A stretch of DNA of 10,787 bases from Holophagales bacterium (GTDB lineage Bacteria; Acidobacteriota; Holophagae; Holophagales; Holophagaceae), in assembly GCA_031283145.1 (NCBI GenBank), contig JAITCJ010000154.1, forward strand, positions 1 to 10,787. Direction: 5' to 3'. The position numbers and the translations under genes were made by a program. Under the pieces are notes generated by a model. The model was not told where the DNA came from, searched no databases, and was given only the letters and a program-made list of their open reading frames with translations. Shown here one piece after another: positions 7,054 to 10,787 of the stretch; the first letter of the stretch is position 1, and the number at the start of each line of letters is the position of its first letter.

Positions 7054-7146
7054 AATGGAGTGAGTCGCCGACAGGAATGGAGGCAAATCGCCGTTGGCAC
7101 TGGCGTTGCGAGGCAGCGACAGTAACTTACGGCGATTGACTCCATT
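7054..7146. repeat. Short motif present three times, once inverted
   Basis: AATGGAG..TCGCCG occurs at 7054-7070 and again at 7076-7093. Its inverted form CGGCGATTGACTCCATT lies at 7130-7146. The outer copies pair at 15 of 17 bases, so the 93-base stretch can close into a stem with the middle copy competing for the same partner. Its role is unknown. Confidence 0.5.
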
Positions 7147-7221
7147 AAAAGTGAAACGGCAGCGCAGACAAAAGCCACAGGGCAACGTACCGTTTTAAAG
7201 TTGTTTCACTATAGAAGGAAT

Positions 7222-7340
7222 GATACCAGTTCCCATTGCCAATGTTACAAATGGTCGTGCGAATGCGGCATGTTGCGCTACCACTTTTGCACAACAGCAA
7301 TGTGATTTGGTATGACAACAAAAAGTGGAACTGCTGTATA
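7222..7340. mobile_element. Decayed foldback element related to the one at 6096-6305
   Basis: AAGTGGAACTGCTGTATA at the right end resembles the right terminal repeat of the 6096-6305 element (AAGTTGAACTGCTATA) with a 2-base insertion. The left end GATACCAGTTCCCATT (7222-7237) is an imperfect inverted match to it. Inside, CCACTTTT (7281-7288) and AAAAGTGG (7321-7328) are also inverted. The matches are degenerate, so this could be chance. Confidence 0.3.
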
Positions 7341-7344
7341 GCCG

Positions 7345-7381
7345 TGAGTTCCGCTACGCGCGCGAACTCAACTTCTTTTTC
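7345..7381 (+). terminator. Terminator-like hairpin with T-tract
   Basis: TGAGTTC (7345-7351) pairs perfectly with GAACTCA (7364-7370) around a 12-base GC-rich loop. A T-rich run (ACTTCTTTTTCT) follows directly. The nearest upstream + strand gene is the small membrane ORF more than 300 bases away, so its partner transcript is unclear. Confidence 0.35.
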
Positions 7382-7521
7382 TGACAAAATACCTGCGTTT
7401 TCTTATACGTGCGGTATCAAATACTGCTGTATGCTGTTTCATAGGCTGAAGAGTCTTTTCATTTTGTAACTCTCACTTGGTCTTAAAAAGCCCAAAATAT
7501 CAGACCCTCCAGCCTCTCTGA

Positions 7522-7551
7522 TTGATTAAACCTAATTCAACACTTATTAGG
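7522..7551 (+). promoter_or_regulatory. Candidate promoter and inverted repeat before the M28 operon
   Basis: TTGATT (7522-7527) and TATTAG (7545-7550) are separated by 17 bases and could be -35 and -10 boxes. They overlap an inverted repeat, CCTAAT (7531-7536) and ATTAGG (7546-7551), that could serve as an operator or a weak hairpin. The promoter match is modest. Confidence 0.3.
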
Positions 7552-7621
7552 GTTTTGCAATTACCTCGTCTGTTATTTTAAGCAGGTGTTTTTTCCCCGC
7601 ACAATTATTGGGAGGCCATAC

Positions 7622-9577
7622 ATGTTTCGTTTAAGTCGTCTGTCTTCACTGGGGTTGGCAGCTATCCTGTCGGTACTGCCTGGAATTGTCGCCGCCGCGC
7701 CTCAGGAGGACCCAAATATCGCAAAAATTATTGAGATCAGCGCTAAAGAGCCGCAAGTAATGACTTGGGAAGATGTTTTAACTAATCGTTTTGGGGGAAG
7801 GTACACGGGTTCAGACGCCTATTTAAACGCGGCTGATTGGGCTGTGTGGCAGTTTGAGCAGTGGGGTTTGAAAGCCTGGAAAGAAGAAGTTGGTACCATG
7901 CCCGTTGGTTTTAACAGAGGCCCGTGGTTTGGAAAAATGACCAAACCGTATGAAAAGAGTCTGTTTTTTGCGACTCCCTCAATGACCGCTGGCACAAGAG
8001 GCGTTCAAATCGGCCATGTTGTGGCTGCGCCGGAAAAAGTTGAAGATATTGCCGAAATGAAAGACAAAATCAGGGGCGCCTGGCTTTTGTGGCCAGGCAA
8101 GAGCGAAGGATTTGCCAGAGATGGCCGCAGAAATACTGTTATGAGTCCCCTTGTGAAAGCGTGTGTGGACGCCGGCGCGCTCGGTACCATACAGGCCGCG
8201 CCTGAACCTCTTAAAGCAATGGACGGCAGCGTGGCGTCATGGGATGACTTGCCCGTCTTGCCGGACATAAAACTCACGGAAAAGCAATATGACGAAATAA
8301 AAACCTTAGTGGATAAGGGAGAAATCGTTGAGTTGCAGTTCGACATTCGCAATCACTTTAAAATGGGGCCTGTACCATATCACAATGTGATTGCCGTGCT
8401 TGAAGGGCGTGAAAAACCGAATGAATTTGTGGTGGTTGGCGGACACCTTGATAGTTATGACGCTGGTACAGGCGCGATTGATGATGGCAACGGCGCTGCT
8501 TCCGCGATGGAGGCGGCTCGGCTGCTCGCCAAAGCGGGAGTAAAACCAAGACGGTCTGTAATGGTAGTTCTTTTTGCCGCTGAAGAAATGGGGCTTTGGG
8601 GTTCCATTGACGTTGTCAAGAAGCATCCGGACTGGAATGAAAAAATCAGTCTGGCTATGGCGAGAGATGGCAGTCCTCACGCCATTACGGGCGCCAGTGT
8701 GCCACCAGCTTGGTACTCAGATTTTGATCGCTTCACCGCGCCATTGAAAAATCTCAATCCAAAATTTCCGTTCACACTGCAAAAAAGTGAGTTTTCAAGC
8801 GTGAGGCCGGAGAATCTAGGCGGAACAGATATTGCCGTCTATATGCAGGCCGGCATTCCCACTTTGCTTGGCGCGGGCCGCAGTACCTATAACAATCACA
8901 ACTATGGATATACCTGGCACACGGTTTATGACACTTACGACAACATAGTCCCATATTCAGAACACCAGCAGCACGCTGCTGTATGTCAGGCCGTCATCGC
9001 TTATGGCGTGGCGGAATTGCCAAATCAGTTGAGCAGGGAAGGTGTATATCTTGGGGATGGATTGTACGCTGATATAACTTTTGGGACGCTTGAATCTCCC
9101 AAGCGTGTAATGGTTCGTTTAGATATGGACGGCGCTCCTCTCCAGGTAGCCCATTTCCTTGCCGCTGTTGAGGGCAAGGCAGAGCCGCAGCGAGGCGGCC
9201 TCAGGGCGACCCCTGCCGCGGCAAACGCAAACGCGGCGCCATTGGCAAAAATATCCGCGTCTAAGCCAAGGCTTATAGAAGCTAAGTTCAGGGAAGCGCT
9301 GGAACAGAGCGCAGACATTCCAAGAACAGCCAATAAAAACTTAAACCCGGAAAAAGGATTGCTCGGCTTCGCGCCGGATGGCTTTGCTGTTACTAAATTA
9401 AAGACGGCGATGCCGGTACAGTACACACCAATCGGGACTGTCATTGCCGTCAGCGAAGGGCTGGAATCATTAAAACCATCTGACTCACTGAGAATTTTAA
9501 GAATTTATAGGGTTGGAGAGAGCGCAAAGGCGTTTAAGTCAGCCGTGGCTGAAAAAAAAGAGGATGCCAATAGATAA
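7622..9577 (+). CDS. Secreted M28-family zinc aminopeptidase with degenerate cyclophilin-like C-terminus
   Basis: The start at 7622 follows GGGAGG (7610-7615) by six bases and opens directly into a signal peptide (about residues 1-26, ending VAAA); an in-frame GTG at 7586 is rejected. The product has 651 residues. A PA-like insert spans roughly 110-250. The M28 di-zinc core follows: GGHLDS (His275, Asp277), GAIDDGNG (bridging Asp287), FAAEEMG (catalytic Glu321, ligand Glu322), ARDGSP (Asp349) and TWHTVYDT (His433). The full ligand set implies an active exopeptidase in the periplasm or outside the cell. Residues 481-640 are not part of the M28 fold: LYADITFGTL...VRLDMDGAPLQVAHFLAAVEG matches the start of cyclophilins, and IGTVIAVSEGLESL...DSLRILRIYRVGESAKAF matches their end, while the catalytic core (FHRV..QGGDP, NGSQFF) is missing. 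An Ala-rich linker replaces it. The next gene is 14 bases downstream. Confidence 0.92.
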   Translation: MFRLSRLSSLGLAAILSVLPGIVAAAPQEDPNIAKIIEISAKEPQVMTWEDVLTNRFGGRYTGSDAYLNAADWAVWQFEQWGLKAWKEEVGTMPVGFNRGPWFGKMTKPYEKSLFFATPSMTAGTRGVQIGHVVAAPEKVEDIAEMKDKIRGAWLLWPGKSEGFARDGRRNTVMSPLVKACVDAGALGTIQAAPEPLKAMDGSVASWDDLPVLPDIKLTEKQYDEIKTLVDKGEIVELQFDIRNHFKMGPVPYHNVIAVLEGREKPNEFVVVGGHLDSYDAGTGAIDDGNGAASAMEAARLLAKAGVKPRRSVMVVLFAAEEMGLWGSIDVVKKHPDWNEKISLAMARDGSPHAITGASVPPAWYSDFDRFTAPLKNLNPKFPFTLQKSEFSSVRPENLGGTDIAVYMQAGIPTLLGAGRSTYNNHNYGYTWHTVYDTYDNIVPYSEHQQHAAVCQAVIAYGVAELPNQLSREGVYLGDGLYADITFGTLESPKRVMVRLDMDGAPLQVAHFLAAVEGKAEPQRGGLRATPAAANANAAPLAKISASKPRLIEAKFREALEQSADIPRTANKNLNPEKGLLGFAPDGFAVTKLKTAMPVQYTPIGTVIAVSEGLESLKPSDSLRILRIYRVGESAKAFKSAVAEKKEDANR

Positions 9578-9591
9578 ACGAGGATACGCAA

Positions 9592-10787
9592 ATGACTCCG
9601 GATCATGGATATAGCCGCCGTTGGGAGATTTTGCTATTCACCTCCGTGGGGGCTTTCATGGCTCCGCTTGATGGATCAATTGTCTCCGTAGCCTTGCCGG
9701 TAATGGGTCAGCAGCTTGGCTTGAGCTTTGAAGGAACGCTTTGGGTTCAGGCGGCGTATTTACTGACAATGGCGGTTCTCGTGATACCATTGGGTCGCTT
9801 GGCGGATCAGAGGGGGCGTTTGAAATTTTATTTAGCGGGTACAGCGCTGTTCACCCTGGGTTCGCTTGGAGCGGCGATGTCAATCGGCAGCACAAGTATA
9901 ATTTTAGCCCGAATATTGCAGGGCAGCGGCGGCGCGCTGTTGAGTTCAACCTCAGCGGCGCTTGTGACAGCGGCTTTCCCGCCGGATGAACGTGGAAAGG
10001 CGATAGGAATTAACGTCATGTCTGTTTATGTCGGCCTGAGCATCGGGCCTCCTCTGGGGGGTTTCTTGGTGGACGGTCTGAGCTGGCATTGGATTTTCTT
10101 AATAAATATACCGGTTGGAATTGCCATCCTGCTGTGGGGATGGCGATTGCGCAGAGTGGTACAGGAGTCAGGGACTGAACACAAACTGGATTTGCTTGGC
10201 TCAATGTGGCTGAGCCTGGCAATGATTGCGCTATTGCTGCCTCTCACACTTCATGCTCAATGGGGATTGACATCCGCGCCAACTTTGACGTTATTCACTA
10301 TTTCAATAATATCTTTTGTCGCTTTCACCATGCGCGAGAAAAGCGTCTCTGAACCTTTGATTGACCTGAGCTTACTGCGCAGCAACAGGCAGTTTGCTTT
10401 TGGAAATATCGCGGCGTTGCTTACCTACATATCAATTTACGCAGTGGGATTGCTGACTTCTGTGTGGTTGCAGTTAGTACAGGGTCTGTCGGCAAAATAC
10501 GCGGGCTGGATTATGCTTGGCCAGCCGGTGGTGCAGTCCATGTTAAGTCCCGCCACAGGCAGACTTAGCGATCGTATAGACGCGCGGATTTTAACTTTTT
10601 TTGGCATGTTAATGATAGCATTGGGCATGGCGCTATTGGCCTGCTTTGCTCAAGGGGCAAGTTTTGCCACGATTATTGCGGCTTTGGCTGTTGTAGGCAT
10701 TGGAATGGCGTCTTTCAACGCGCCAAACAGCAATTCCGTAATGGGTTCGGTAGGGCGGCATCAACTGGGTTTAGCGGGGGCTTTTCT
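9592..10787 (+). CDS. DHA2-type major facilitator transporter, 3' end outside the window
   Basis: This inner-membrane, proton-coupled exporter type usually has 14 membrane segments. GAGGA (9580-9584) lies seven bases before the ATG. The frame stays open to the window end: 398 complete codons of the 460-500 usual for the family. Motifs follow in order: APLDGSIVSVALP in segment 1 (family LDxTIVNVALP), GRLADQRGRLK in the loop after segment 2 (motif A), ARILQGSGGALL in segment 4 (motif B) and IGPPLGGFLVDGLSWHWIF in segment 5 (motif C). A basic cytoplasmic stretch (WRLRRVV, about residue 183) and further hydrophobic segments follow. DHA2 members export drugs, dyes or bile salts and a few carry amino acids; the sequence does not show which. 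The 14-base gap to the M28 gene indicates one transcript. Confidence 0.92.
   Translation, partial: MTPDHGYSRRWEILLFTSVGAFMAPLDGSIVSVALPVMGQQLGLSFEGTLWVQAAYLLTMAVLVIPLGRLADQRGRLKFYLAGTALFTLGSLGAAMSIGSTSIILARILQGSGGALLSSTSAALVTAAFPPDERGKAIGINVMSVYVGLSIGPPLGGFLVDGLSWHWIFLINIPVGIAILLWGWRLRRVVQESGTEHKLDLLGSMWLSLAMIALLLPLTLHAQWGLTSAPTLTLFTISIISFVAFTMREKSVSEPLIDLSLLRSNRQFAFGNIAALLTYISIYAVGLLTSVWLQLVQGLSAKYAGWIMLGQPVVQSMLSPATGRLSDRIDARILTFFGMLMIALGMALLACFAQGASFATIIAALAVVGIGMASFNAPNSNSVMGSVGRHQLGLAGAF

Larger units (their letters stand above)
7020..7585. other. Gene-poor repeat-bearing intergenic stretch
   Basis: No convincing gene is present in this stretch. It holds the thrice-repeated motif at 7054-7146, a decayed inverted-repeat element at about 7222-7340, a terminator-like hairpin at 7345-7381, and the leader of the M28 operon. 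The open frames at 7236-7469 (+) and 7145-7387 (-) overlap each other, lack ribosome binding sites and resemble nothing I know. Confidence 0.6.

Noticed and set aside
7145..7387. 80-residue minus-strand ORF
   Set aside because: It covers the same repeats as the + strand ORF, with no start signal and no known motifs.
7236..7469. 77-residue + strand ORF in the repeat-rich spacer
   Set aside because: It runs through the decayed inverted repeats and a terminator-like hairpin, has no ribosome binding site and has an odd composition.
7586..7621. Earlier GTG start for the M28 peptidase
   Set aside because: It adds 12 polar residues ahead of a clean signal peptide, and the ribosome binding site GGGAGG lies inside that extension, placed for the ATG at 7622.

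Overview
The window looks like a piece of a Gram-negative-type bacterial chromosome of middling GC. Three of its proteins carry Sec-type signal peptides for export. The S46 peptidases begin, after their signal peptides, with the DEGMWT..DN..P...KYG..PD..WL pattern that I associate from memory with Acidobacteriota-type and related S46 proteins rather than with the Bacteroidetes DPP7/DPP11 enzymes. The taxonomic guess (Acidobacteriota or a neighbouring phylum) is weak. No phage, plasmid, CRISPR or defence genes are visible.

Layout. Positions 1-282 hold the 3' end of an RsgA-like ribosome-assembly GTPase that lacks the usual zinc-binding C-terminus. A type I glutamine synthetase follows (361-1779); its adenylylation-site tyrosine is replaced by phenylalanine. 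Next come two tandem, clearly paralogous secreted S46 dipeptidyl-peptidases (1844-3919 and 3959-6022). All four genes lie on the + strand with short gaps, and the block ends at an 18-bp perfect hairpin (6033-6078).

Positions 6079-7621 are mostly non-coding and rich in repeats. They hold a 210-bp foldback element with terminal inverted repeats (MITE-like), a 21-bp-arm palindrome, a minus-strand tRNA-Lys(CUU) with its own promoter and terminator, a 53-residue single-pass membrane ORF, a thrice-repeated short motif, and a second, decayed inverted-repeat element.

From 7622 a second + strand operon starts. It encodes a secreted M28-family zinc aminopeptidase with an unusual C-terminal extension that resembles a gutted cyclophilin (peptidyl-prolyl isomerase) domain. 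A DHA2-type major facilitator transporter follows 14 bases later and runs off the end of the window.

Together the genes suggest peptide use: exported S46 enzymes would release dipeptides, the exported M28 enzyme would release amino acids, and glutamine synthetase would assimilate ammonia in the cytoplasm. This functional link is inference from content and proximity. The best candidates for something undescribed are the M28-degenerate cyclophilin fusion, the zinc-less RsgA tail, and the foldback element family in the intergenic region.
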